From Calocera cornea HHB12733 (lineage: Eukaryota; Basidiomycota; Dacrymycetes; Dacrymycetales; Dacrymycetaceae), in assembly GCA_001632435.1 (NCBI GenBank), contig KV424157.1, forward strand, positions 1,751 through 30,711: a DNA stretch of 28,961 nucleotides, in the 5' to 3' direction. Position 1 is the stretch's first letter. Each line of letters starts with the position of its first letter. The notes below the pieces were generated by a model that was given only the letters and a program-made list of their open reading frames with translations, was not told where the DNA came from and searched no databases. Below, piece by piece: positions 1 through 9,780 of this stretch. Made by a program: the position numbers and the translations under genes.

Positions 1-297
1 GACCAGGGGGATGTACGACCAAAGGGGACCACCGATGTCTTGCTGGTAAGAATAACACCCCGCGTCACCCACGGTGGGCAGCACAGACAGGCAGAGTTAG
101 AAGAGAAGCAGTCCGGAGCGGGGCTCACAACCTGTTAGAGGTATGAGGCACAAATGAAGATTGGGATTAGCCAGGATGCAGAATTTTCGCTCTGCGTCGC
201 GTCCCTAGCTTACATAAGCTAAGAACTGTACAGTACCTAGCGAGGCGTGCGTCGCGCGCCTCTCCTACTTCGCATGCCAACAATATGTTTCAGAGGT
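1..297. other. Left edge, no gene recognised
   Basis: No convincing coding exon. The minus-strand DUF6533 fragment that starts at 899 should continue here with a block resembling GLIVLRVYVLY, but after its last recognisable splice donor (about 297) neither strand holds a matching sequence. One short stretch on the minus strand (about 190-225) faintly recalls the family but has an in-frame stop. Confidence 0.4.
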
Positions 298-899
298 TAT
301 TCTAGATACGGATTGATTACGAGTGCTTACATCCACCCACGCCCAAGCCGTCGAGCAGCGCGAAGAATGCGAAGCACATCCAATAGATACGGCAGCTTCA
401 GATGGTGGATGAGGGCCATTTTATACTATGAAGATAAGCCACGTACGACTGTGTTGGAGTGCATCAGTATTACCTAAAGTGTAGATGCAGCAGGTACCCA
501 CATCATTCGATATCGGTCCCGAAAAGCCACCTCCAACTGTAAGACGCTAGGAAGGACTACGTGAGCCTCTACAGACAAGACAGCTTACGATATGTCTGTG
601 CGACAAGAGACAAGAGCACAGGGTAGCGATTGATGAGATACAGATACTTGGTGACCGAACGAGGAGCTTTCCAGATGAGAACAGTCTGAGCCCACTGAGC
701 TTGTTTCAATACTCTTGCTGTCTGCCTACGCTCACCTCTTTCGGCAGATTGAGAATGATGTCATAAAAGACAATAGCCTAGCAGCTCGGTCAGGCCTCGA
801 TTATAACAGGTGGGGTAAGCTCACAATGCCAGCCGCCATTCCATATTGTGTAGCTCGCGCTTGAGTGAGCTGGGTAACGATCTCGTCGAGGGAATCCAT
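298..899 (-). pseudogene. DUF6533-type membrane protein, 5' fragment (copy C)
   Basis: Third and most diverged copy of the DUF6533 family seen twice more in this window. Reading the minus strand from ATG 899, the first block carries MDSLDEIVTQL and TQYGMAAG, then a GTGAGC...CTAG intron, then AIVFYDIILNLPKE, a second intron, then TVLIWKAPRS...YLYLINRYPVLLSLVAQTY, a third block with GGGFS, and finally a block reading CRIYWMCFAFFALLDGLG that ends at a GTAAGC donor near 297. These blocks match the two longer copies in order and intron phase. Everything downstream (the later transmembrane blocks and the IYLNLRDVAN tail) is missing, so it is either truncated or has acquired an unrelated 3' end outside the window. 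The intact exons and splice sites suggest recent truncation. Function of the family is unknown; it is predicted to be multi-spanning in a membrane. Confidence 0.55.
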
Positions 900-967
900 A
901 TTTGCTGCAGTAGTAGCACTCTTTGCTCTGTGTCGCTCTATGTGCTAATAAACTATGACAAAAGTGC

Positions 968-981
968 TCGTATATATACGA
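968..981. promoter_or_regulatory. Palindromic TATA element upstream of copy C
   Basis: TCGTATATATACGA is a perfect 14-bp palindrome about 70 bases upstream of the ATG at 899 on the minus strand. Its position suits a core-promoter TATA element for the DUF6533 fragment; no experimental support. Confidence 0.4.
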
Positions 982-999
982 TACCTGACAGGACGTTGA

Positions 1000-2495
1000 A
1001 GGATGAATACAATTCTACCTCAGACATCGCCTCGCCAGTGCTTCCCGCCTCGAGACAGCACGTCTTGTCGGAGCAGGAGTGATAACCGCTGACCTTGCAT
1101 GATGAGATTGCCCAACCATGACAGACTAGATTGGTGTGTCCCTCAGGCAAATTGCAAGCACAATCTGATAGCTTTGCGGTCTGATGTCGGGGAAAACAAA
1201 AAGTCGTGTGACCCAGGGATTTTCACCTGCATGCCCCGTGCCCCTCGTGTGCTCTGGAGCTTGCTGTATTTGCATACTCGGCTGCCAAAAGCAATATCCC
1301 TGCCTCTTGGTCATTGAAGAGAATGATATCCCAGTCTATGTTACCAACGGGGTTTTGCGGAAAATGTTTAGCGGATATCAACGCACGGACTGTCGCACAG
1401 GCTTTATCATGCCTCAACAGTGGTCTTCTTCTTGCTCGTTGTTGCACTCGAAAGAGAGCCCATTGTCTGCTACCTATCCCGACCCTATGGCACTGTGAAA
1501 CAGACAATTCAGTCCGCGGCAAAGACACTTTATGGTGCATTGCGGGTTGCCTCCTAGACCTGTTCCGTGGGTCTGGTCCATGCAGTAGGACCAAGAACGC
1601 AATTTGAATTGGAATATCAGGTCTTCGGTGGGTCGCTACAAATATTTTTCATAGGAAATCTTATCCAGATTTTGGGGATTTCTTACGGAAGGGAGGTCCA
1701 ATCCCTCAGGAGGCACACACTGAGGTTCAAACGTGTACTGTTTCTCCTAATCAATTGTCTTGATTTGTGATCGTCTTTTGACGAGAGCTGTGACCCCGAG
1801 TAGTCCTTGGTACCGACTTCTGGGAATATAATGCGGACCATAGCCGAGCATCTCGACACAACCAACGACCTAGTTCTCGATATCTTGCAGCACAAGACAG
1901 GGGAAGAGGTGCCCACGAAACACGTTCTTTCATCTGAATTGTGAGATAGGTCAGGGAGTATCGTCCGAAATTGTGCTCCGATATTGTACTACCTGGAGCC
2001 CGTCACAGCACACAACAAGAACGCGTCACCCTCACGTGCCTTTGTCTTGCCTCTCCTTAAGCTTCTCCTCGGCTTCCAAGTTCTAACTGAACTTGCGTAC
2101 CCTCTCAGATCGTTGGCAATGCTGTTCACTAGGCCTCTCTGTCAATCAACAAACCCGCCGGGCGTCCTGCATAACTACATAGAATTAATGGGTTTGGCTT
2201 GCCAGCGGGTACGATCAGAGCTGTCAAACAGGGGCATTATAACGCAATTAGGTCGATCCACTCTTTTGGCTAATTGGCTCTTTCACCTTTACGGCTTTGC
2301 GATTTTTGTCACCCAGTCCCTGTGTAGGTATGCTGGCATCGAACTGGAATAGTTGTCTGACTCGAGCGAAATCGGACTGGATCGCGGCGTAACCATCGCC
2401 CTGCAGACTGGCTCCTATCATGGCGCGTAAACCGTAATGTCGTAGTAGAGAACATCATTCGTCACTGCCTCCTCTTTATGTCGTCAACCGTCAAT
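1000..2495. other. About 1.5 kb without a recognised gene
   Basis: Only overlapping short frames (at most 123 codons) on both strands, none recalling a known family, and no chain of frames joined by plausible splice sites. The lower GC and lack of structure resemble decayed intergenic DNA between two DUF6533 copies. Confidence 0.5.
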
Positions 2496-4180
2496 TCAAT
2501 GTCCTTCAGACCAGTCTGAATCCATCTCAATGGTGACATCCTGTGCTTCCTGGGTGTTTCTACCTGACCCTGGCTCCACATGGCGGCCTGACTTGGTGTT
2601 GTCCACGGGTGTGGTTGCCTGTGTCCACTCGTTGTGGTTCGCAACATCGCGGAGATTGAGATAGATCCTGGTATAAAATGTTGGATTGAATTGTGTTCTT
2701 CACTGCTACCCGCTGTGAACAGGCATACCTCCCAATTAAGCTCATGGATATCGCCCAGTCCGCGCTACTCAGAGTAATCAGCATAACACACTTGAAAAAC
2801 TCAGAGCTGACATACATAAAGGCGAACAAAAAGAGCGTATCCTGTGTGAGTACCATGATAAGCGAAAACACAATGCTCTTCCAGAAAGCCTCTATACCGG
2901 GAGCGCCAGGTAGAAGATGAGGTTTACAGTCTGACATACTTAGTTTGGATTGAGATGTGTGTTTCACTTTGAACAATAGGAGAGGAGCTGACTAACCCAG
3001 AAGCGTCTATACTCATGTCAGGTGCTGTTACCAACTCTGTTTCTGGGACATGCGTACCACGTTGTAGAGCAGACCATCGCGGATCAAGCATGACATCAGA
3101 CTCCCAGAGTACTGACCCGCTTGCAAATGGCGGTTCTCTCTGAACTTGTATAGAAGCAGACCGCAAACGATGCTTTGAAAAAAGATCTGTCGGATTATAG
3201 TGAGGCAGTAGGAAATACATGTCAAGGAAATCCAGTATTACTTACTGGGCAAATCCACAGGACCCAGATCCATGGCGGTCGATCAGTAGGGGCACAGAGG
3301 CCTGGAATGCTCAGATATATCATGTTCTCATTGTCTGAAGAGCCCGATTAGTCCATTCGCCTGTCGAAATGATAGCCTGGAACCCACCTAATGTATACCA
3401 TGTTCCGTAGGCAACTGCCATTGCTACCGTACTCGGTAGCCAATTGATTATCCACAAGAGAGTAAAAAGTATGCCACTGTATCTGACCGCCTTGTACAAC
3501 ACATAGACGCGGAGCACGATGAGACCTGTGCAGTAGACAGCTGTCAGTATATCGTGGCATGAACCGAGCGCTAAACGTGCATACATCCACCAAGGGCAAA
3601 GCCTTCGAAGAAGGCGAAGAAAACAATCCAGATCCAGTACGCATGGCATCTGTGGAAGAAGGACACTGAGATAGATTGATGAGAGAAACGAAGAACCCCC
3701 AACTGACGTCTGCGTGAAACAAGGGAAAGAATTGAGCGTTGGTACAATAGCAAGCAAAGATGCTCACCTGATTTGACAGTGGTGTAGTCGAAAATCCACC
3801 ATCAACTGCGGCGAGTTGAGATCAGAACTCTTGGAGTCCTCTTCCTCGAAGACTATACGGCTTACTGTAGATCTGAGCTATGTACGCCAGTGGTACTGGG
3901 TATCGGCTGAGGAAATAGACATATTTGGGTAGTGAAGGAGCCGACTTCCAGATAAGGATGCTCTATAAGCATTGAGACGTGGACTTCACATCGAGATTTG
4001 GGCGCCTACTTCTTTGGGAATATTGAGAACAATGTCGTAGAAGACGAGGGTCTGGCAGGAAACGTCACTATCAACCAGAGGTAGTGGAAAGGTGACTGTG
4101 CTCACGACACCAGCTGCCATGCCATATTGTGTAACGCGGGCTTGATAGAGCTCAGTTGTGATGAGGTCCATGGAAGCCAT
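2496..4180 (-). CDS. DUF6533-domain multi-pass membrane protein (copy A)
   Basis: Multi-exon gene whose pieces match the basidiomycete DUF6533 family of predicted seven-helix membrane proteins with no known biochemical role. Exon 1 (4106-4180) begins MASMDLITTEL and ends MAAGV; exon 2 (4010-4051) reads TLVFYDIVLNIPKE; exon 3 has SILIWKSAPSLPKYVYF and LSRYP; later exons give CHAYWIWIVFFAFFEGFALGG, GLIVLRVYVLYKAVRYSG, the block ending LCAPTDRPPWIWVLW, and SGSLMSCLIRDGLLYN. The tail block IYLNLRDVANHNEWTQATT ends EMDSDWSEGH and stops at 2496. Start chosen by alignment with copies B and C. It is about three-quarters identical to copy B (34 of 45 residues in the GLIV block). Most introns keep GT-AG and phase. 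The junction before CHAYW and the one after FAFMYV do not resolve to clean frames, so the gene could be mildly damaged or use short exons I could not place. Confidence 0.65.
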
Positions 4181-4935
4181 CTCGACGGAGTGTGCTTGAA
4201 AAACAGACTAGCCCCCGCCCTCTCAAGATGTTATGAGCCTTTGTATGTTCCCCCACCGCAAGCCGGCCCAGACTTGTAAGCACTGCCAGCCAAGTTCAAA
4301 CGAAAGTCCGGCGAAAAAACCGGGACATTCTGGCCAACGGAAGAAGGCTCTGTGAAATATGCCACGGTAGGTCACAAGGATCACTAGTGAGAAGCGAACG
4401 GGTAATGCGGCAGAACTGTAGAGAAGACCATCAGAAGGTCCTTCGCCTCGATCCTTCGTGAACCGTCGGGGCCATTTAGTCAGCCGATGCAGACCGATCG
4501 GCAATTGTCACTTGATCAAGCGTACGCATGATTTCAACAGGGTTCCGATTTTCTTTGTCCAAGACCATACGCGAGATTGACGCCCAGCCAGCGGCCATGC
4601 GCAGAGAAATCTCTGAAAGGGGATCCAGCTCGGTCGTCCATCTGTTGAACAGACGGTTGTAGGATACTTGAGCTTCCAGACACAAAGTAAGGACCTCTCA
4701 GACCCAGTTCCGGACGGAAGGACAGCGTTCGGCGGGTTGCTTGCCGCTTGATGGCGTTTGAGCGCATCCGGTGTGCGGGCGGTTCCCGTGGCACTGCCAA
4801 CTACTAAGGCAAGAACGGCCCAAGCGCCCAGGACGGAGGCAGACCTCCAAAGCGCGATTCGCGCCACCAGCGGCGGCCCATCCCTCCTCACTCAGCGCCC
4901 TCATCCCGTCGCAAATCCTCCTATAACGACCCAAA
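4181..4935. other. Intergenic region between divergent DUF6533 copy A and TFIIF beta
   Basis: Shared upstream region of two divergent genes. Several minus-strand frames of up to 127 codons overlap here, but none resembles a known protein and none connects by splice sites to the DUF6533 gene. The part just upstream of 4936 is GC-rich and presumably holds the TFIIF promoter and 5' UTR; no TATA box is evident. Confidence 0.5.
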
Positions 4936-6159
4936 ATGGATATTGATAACGACGCCGGCCCGTCCTCACTCGATATGGACAGCATGGACCCGAAGCGGGA
5001 GGAGGACATGGGGCTGGACTATGAGGGCGCGGACTCGGACGACGAGTTCGAGCCCGATGAGGAGATGGACGCGGATGAGGAGACAGTGGACAAGAATGTG
5101 TGGCTGGTGAAGGTGCGCTTGCCCAACAGCTTCAGCTTATATGGGTGCTGATGGTGGACGTAGCTTCCGAAGTTCTTGATGGAGAAGTGGGCCGCGATAG
5201 AGCAGGAGGATGTGGTGCTTGGGACCCTGCGGGTATATCACGCACCAGAGTGCGCCTGCCCCCTTCGTGCACTAATGGACCCGAGCTGAACCTAGTTCAG
5301 TCCGGCAGGGAACCAACGGCTAGTACTACGACTACCGGAGATGACGGACCCGGCGGTGTACGACACCTCTACGCTTCCCAGGCAGTACTCGCTCAAGATG
5401 CAGTCCAAAGCCGTCGAGAACGAGTTTGTGATGGCGTCGAAGGTGAAGGAAAAGGAGCGGAACATCAGTGCGCTTCCCTGCCTGTGCTCCCCCCGAGCGC
5501 CGGTGCTGATATAGGGCAGTATCAACCAAACTGGAAGGCAAGATCGTCCATGACTGCCACGCGTTCCCGATCATGGACGCCTCGTACACGTCGCTCGTGG
5601 CCAACCGGCACAGGGAGATGAACGCGCCGAAGCGGCAGACCAAGGTGCTCGAGGACGAGGGCGGCGCGCTGCACAGGATCAACATGCTCGCGAGCGGGGC
5701 TGGGGAGAACATCGGCGGCGGGTTCGGGACCTTTGTTGTGCGCCTGCTCCCCCCCTCTCCGCTTGCTGTACCTGAATGGTTGTATCGCAGTCGACGAACA
5801 AGAAGTCCGCCGCGGGGAACAGCGCTTTCGAGCGCGCCGCACGCATGCCGCGGAACGAGCTCATGGACCTGCTCTTCCCGCTGTTCAGGGAGAACGAGAA
5901 TTGGTCGATCCGGAACCTGCGCGACCGGACGCGGCAGCCCGAGGCGTATCTGCGCGAGGTGCTGCAGGAGATTGGGTTCCTGCACCGGACGGGCACGTTT
6001 GCGAACATGTGGAGCTTGCTGCCTGCGTATAAGAATCGCGCCGAGGGACTGCCCCCGCCGGTTATCAAGAGCGAGGTTAAGGCGGAGGAGGGTGGGGAGG
6101 GCGAGGAGGAGGATGAGGACGACGAGGGGGACGACTTTGACATGGAGGAGGTGCTGTAG
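4936..6159 (+). CDS. TFG2: Transcription initiation factor IIF subunit beta (RAP30/Tfg2)
   Basis: Small subunit of TFIIF, which escorts RNA polymerase II into the preinitiation complex in the nucleus. Five exons read cleanly: 4936-5112, 5164-5232, 5296-5467, 5520-5737 and 5791-6159, giving 334 residues. After an acidic N-terminus comes NVWLVKLPKFLMEKWA (about 54-69), the family's conserved start of the dimerisation fold, then RQYSLKMQSKAVENEFVMAS and KIVHDCHAFP. The C-terminal winged helix covers about 232-295 (NELMDLLFPLF, YLREVLQEIG, MWSLLPAYKN). It ends in a Glu/Asp tail. Three of the four introns begin GTGCGC. The loop GENIGGGFGTFV before the winged helix is longer than I would expect for animal RAP30. 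It is convergent with cytochrome c downstream. Family assignment is firm; the first intron borders of exon 3 are the least certain. Confidence 0.92.
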
Positions 6160-6537
6160 CGCGATGCATGCGAGACGCGCAAGGCAGGCCATCTACAGGT
6201 TGGAGAACGGTACACATCTACATCTTACATGCGCAATGTAAATTATTCACTTGGCCGGCGGCGCATCTGACGTAGATCTGGCGCTCGTTCCATATATGGA
6301 GCTACAGGGTCCGATACTGGACGCTCGATACGAGCTGATGAACACACGGCAGGGCGTTGTATGTTTCAATTGAGTGGTGAAGGGGAAGTGTAACGTGTAT
6401 CTACGTAAATTAACGGCAACGGGCCACAAAACCCGTGGCCCGTCACACAAGTGTACACGAATCCCACTCCAGCCCGGCACGCCAGGCCAGAGAAGGAGTA
6501 CAGTGTGGCTGCCTCAGCCAACAAGGGGCCAAGCCGT
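6160..6537. other. Convergent 3' intergenic region
   Basis: The 3' ends of the TFIIF beta and cytochrome c genes face each other across 378 bases. No gene seen; it presumably carries both 3' UTRs. Confidence 0.6.
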
Positions 6538-7071
6538 CTATTTTGTGGCGTCCTTGAGCCAGGTGATGAGGTCGTTCCGGTCCTTGTCCTTCTTCAGCCC
6601 GGCAAAGGCCATCTTGGTGCCGGGGATGTACTTCTTGGGGTTCTCGAGGTACTCGAACAGCGTCTCCTCACCCCTATCATCGTGCAGCCCGCCTCGTCAG
6701 TACCGTGCAGATAGTAGCAAGAGGGGGAGGGAGCGCACCAGGTCACGCCCTTCTCGACGTTCGCCTTGGTGTAGGAGAAGCCCTCGACCTGGCCTGTCTT
6801 GCGTCCGCTGCGCACGATGGGATGCCCGGTCAGCACACGTGCATACATGAAGGTGGACGGGAGAGGGGGACGGGGACGCACAAGAGCCCGTGGAGGTTCG
6901 GCCCGACCTTGTTCCCGCCGCCCTGCTCGGTGGTGTGGCACTGTGCACAGCGGGTCTTGAAGAGGGATGCGCCCTTTGCGGCGTCGCCTGGCAACATGCG
7001 GGACACAAATTTAGCACCTTGTGTACCTGGGCGAGGAGGGGGCGATAAGACGCACCAGACTTGAACGGCAT
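6538..7071 (-). CDS. CYC1: Cytochrome c
   Basis: Mitochondrial intermembrane-space electron carrier between complex III and cytochrome oxidase. Four exons on the minus strand (7056-7071, 6882-6987, 6739-6807, 6538-6673) join in phase to 108 residues, close to yeast iso-1. Visible landmarks: heme-binding CAQCH at 19-23, GPNLHGLFGRKTGQ at 34-47, the distal-ligand motif PGTKMAF with Met85 (Met80 in horse numbering), and the C-terminal helix [14 protein letters not shown]. The 16-base first exon (MPFKS plus one base) would be missed by a simple ORF scan. All three introns begin GTGCGY. There is no cleavable presequence, as expected, since cytochrome c is imported as an apoprotein and fixed by heme lyase. 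The start is set by the MPFKSGDAAKGA N-terminus common in fungi. Confidence 0.95.
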
Positions 7072-8322
7072 GTTGGTGAGTGAGTTAGTGGTGGGGGGGT
7101 AGAGTAGGACTAGTGGGGATGGGGGGTGCACGAATGCGGGGCTGGGGGGCGTGCGGTGTGTAGGTGTAGGTAGCGAGGAGGGAGAAGGGAGAGCTTTTCA
7201 GGGCGGTCACTTTCTGGTTTGGCTGTCAGGGCGGCGGTGTGCAGGCGTTTTCACCCGAGCGACGTGGGACTTGATCCCGGACTGGGCCGGGCGCGTCACC
7301 GCTCGCGCCGTAAGTGCGTCACAGCCCCCCGGCTTCCCGACCCCCTGCCAATTAGGGACAGCCGATTGGAGCCGCCCATCGGCCTGTCTTATACGCATTA
7401 GCGAGGTTACTATGGGCCGTGGTAGTTCGTTGTAGTATTGCAAGCACATTATAATGCAAGGATTCTTTACTGAAATCCAGTCGAGCCCGGGAGCGGGGAG
7501 ATGGTCCAGCAGCGAGAAAGAGAGCACGCTTCTCCCCGGCTCTTTCTCGCATCTTCCCACCCTTTCGGTCCGCCAATCACGACGCGCGACCATCAGCAAC
7601 CCGCTGCCTGGCCTGGCCCGTTGCGCCGCAGGAAATTGACGTCCGCCCGCTAACAACAGCGAACACGGCAACAAGAAACAAGCCGCTGCCGCACACTTCC
7701 CAAGTTGACATTATTGACAATGGACCACAAACGCCCGTCCTTCCGAATGCTGCTTCCAAAGCTCCCCTCACGAAGTTACAGTAGTACTTTTCGGCATTTT
7801 GGGATCAAGGGACGTGGGGAATGCCTACAGCATGTCGGCATCTCAGTCCGATCCGATCAACAGGTGATTGCCCGACCCAGGACTCCGACAGATCGAGAAC
7901 GGACAGCCCGTCGGGCGTTGAGAAGTAGGACGATTTGATGTTATGTTAGCCGTACCGACAATGGATGTCGTCGGTCCTGCATGACTTCAGGAAGAGTCGC
8001 GACAATCAGGGAGCTAGGCATCGGCGGTGAGTGACGTCAACGGCGATCTCGCCAGCAGTGTCGCAGTACGTAGCGTGTACGTATGTGCCGCGCGCTGGAT
8101 ATCCGGCGCGGGCCACCGTTCTTTCACCTTTCCCTCTCACTTTGTATGAGGAACTTATATTCAGCGAGATACCCGTCAAGTTCGGAGTGGTAGCGTCCAC
8201 AATACATTACATCCACACGACAAATCCGGTATAATCCAAACACATAAATGCCAATCAGATAGATCCCCTTCCCATGCTATGCAATGCACAGCACAACACG
8301 ACGTGCGTCCCGCCCTCGACGC
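7072..8322. other. Intergenic region between cytochrome c and IDO
   Basis: Promoter side of cytochrome c and 3' side of the dioxygenase gene. The part nearest the ATG is G-rich on the plus strand (C-rich pyrimidine tract on the transcribed strand). Frames up to 155 codons exist but resemble no family. A 20-bp imperfect palindrome lies at 8091-8110. Confidence 0.5.
7348..7369. promoter_or_regulatory. Paired inverted CCAAT elements upstream of cytochrome c
   Basis: CCAAT on the plus strand (7348-7352) and on the minus strand (7365-7369), about 280-300 bases upstream of the cytochrome c ATG. CCAAT is the target of the HAP/NF-Y complex, which controls respiratory genes in fungi. Pentamers are common by chance, so this is suggestive only. 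Another CCAAT lies at 7573-7577. Confidence 0.3.
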
Positions 8323-9780
8323 TCACGCCTCCCCATCCTTCCCCACCACCGTCCTGAGCGTGGCCGCCCTGGTCTCCTTCAAAAACGGTACGAGCTGTGT
8401 CCCGCCCGTCCCGCGGATGTCCGCCTTCTCCCCCTTTCCTCTCACCACCGCCGTCTCCCCCCTCGCCTCGCGCTCCTCGCGCTCCGCCCGCGCCCGCTGG
8501 CTCACGATATACACCGTCACGATCCTGATGTGGGCATCGCGGAAGCGCTTGAGCGCGAGCACGGCCGCGTCGTAGCTCGTCCTGAGCGGGCTGCCCGCAG
8601 GCTGGAGGAGGACGAGCGGGCGCACGGGGTGCGCCGAGGAGGCCAGGTTGTGGATGAACGCCTGGTGCGGGCCGGGCATGTACTTCTCCATCTGCTCGAG
8701 GAACGTCGGGGCGGACCTAAGGCTGGTCTGCGGAGCTGCGGAGGACGGCCCGTGCGTCGTGTGGTCCACCCCGAGGAAGACGTCCAGCGCGTGGACGATC
8801 GTGCTCTGCCCTGCGCTCGGCCCGCTCAGGTCCGCAACGGCCTCCGCCTCTCCCGTCGGCACACCCTCGTACACCCACTGCCGGCCCGAGCCAGCCGACC
8901 CGCGGAACCAAGGCCGGACGTCGTTGAAGAACACTGCGGGCTCGCAGCCGTCGAACATCGACAGCATGAGCCGCGTCACGTCGTCCACCACCACGGCAAG
9001 TCGGTCCAGGTACGCGCTGATACGCCGCACGGCCAGCGCATCCCCGACGAAGGCCTCGTCAAGCGAGGAACGCATGATGTCCAGCGCCTCCACCCCGCGC
9101 AGCTCGATCTGCGCCGAGACAGTGTAGAAGTGTTCCTCGCTCGGCGTGCGGGAGAAGAGCGAGCCGCAGGCGACGTTGTCGACCGCCACTGGGCGCGCGG
9201 GGTCGAGCAGCGTCCAGTTCCAGAGGACGGTGTCGGCGTACGTGAGGATCGGGGTCAGGCCGAGCTCGTGCGAGACGGCCAGGAGCGGGACGGCCACGGG
9301 CGCGGGGATGCGCACTGTTTCTCCCGGAGGCGGAGGAAGGGCAGAGTGCACGTAGAAGTGCATTATGCAGGCTAGCACTTGGTGCGCGCGACGGAGGAGG
9401 AGGATGCTACTCCGCAGACTGGCGACGTCGAGTGTCTGCATCTGGCGGACCGTGGCGCGCCATCGCTCAGCGCGCTCCAGATCCTCGGGAGTGGTGCTGC
9501 GCTTGTCCCCCACTTTCAGCCCGGCGGACAGAGCGGCGTCCAGCGTGCGCTCCCAGTGCTCGTACCCCGCCGGCAAGCGCGTGACGGGCGGGGAAGGCGG
9601 CATGAACCCCGTGCGCACATCGACGTCGTAGTCCGCTCCTGCGAGGGTGGAGACGTCCGGGGCGGTAGCGGGGGCGGAGGGGGAGAGGAGGGTAGGCCGC
9701 GGGAGGGAGAGGAAGTGGTTTGGCGGGAGCTGCCTGGGGGAGGAGGGCCCCGCTGTGGGCGTCGTAGGGGGGCTCGACAT
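8323..9780 (-). CDS. IDO: Indoleamine 2,3-dioxygenase
   Basis: Heme enzyme that opens the indole ring of L-tryptophan to N-formylkynurenine, the first step of the kynurenine route that supplies NAD in fungi; probably cytosolic. A single uninterrupted frame of 485 residues, unlike most neighbours. After a Pro/Ser-rich N-terminus (1-45) come RIPAPVAVPLLAVSHELG and ILTYADTVLWNW (157-189), FNDVRPWFRGSAGSG (285-299), the family signature DLSGPSAGQS (317-326) and FLEQMEKYMPGPHQAF (360-375), where His372 should be the proximal heme ligand. The end has a basic, glutamate-rich stretch (about 428-454) and then GTGGTQLVPFLKETR, also typical. The family signature usually reads GGSAGQS; here the second Gly is Pro. 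Fungi often carry several IDO paralogues, so which subtype this is cannot be told here. Confidence 0.93.
   Translation of the reverse strand: MSSPPTTPTAGPSSPRQLPPNHFLSLPRPTLLSPSAPATAPDVSTLAGADYDVDVRTGFMPPSPPVTRLPAGYEHWERTLDAALSAGLKVGDKRSTTPEDLERAERWRATVRQMQTLDVASLRSSILLLRRAHQVLACIMHFYVHSALPPPPGETVRIPAPVAVPLLAVSHELGLTPILTYADTVLWNWTLLDPARPVAVDNVACGSLFSRTPSEEHFYTVSAQIELRGVEALDIMRSSLDEAFVGDALAVRRISAYLDRLAVVVDDVTRLMLSMFDGCEPAVFFNDVRPWFRGSAGSGRQWVYEGVPTGEAEAVADLSGPSAGQSTIVHALDVFLGVDHTTHGPSSAAPQTSLRSAPTFLEQMEKYMPGPHQAFIHNLASSAHPVRPLVLLQPAGSPLRTSYDAAVLALKRFRDAHIRIVTVYIVSQRARAEREEREARGETAVVRGKGEKADIRGTGGTQLVPFLKETRAATLRTVVGKDGEA

Noticed and set aside
1223..1594. 123-codon minus-strand frame
   Set aside because: No family resemblance and overlapped by open frames on the other strand; no supporting splice or promoter context.
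1831..1944. Short plus-strand frame MRTIAEHLDTTNDLVLDILQ and onward to a stop
   Set aside because: Reads protein-like, but is only 37 codons, with no recognisable family and no upstream exon I could join to it.
4223..5009. Minus-strand frames upstream of DUF6533 copy A
   Set aside because: They overlap the TFIIF promoter and first exon antisense, share no motif with the family and do not connect by splice sites.
5332..6192. 286-codon minus-strand frame antisense to TFIIF beta
   Set aside because: A GC-rich shadow of the real gene; the plus-strand exons carry clear TFIIF motifs.
8284..9375. 363-codon plus-strand frame opposite IDO
   Set aside because: Arg-rich mirror of the IDO coding strand; the minus strand carries both IDO signatures.
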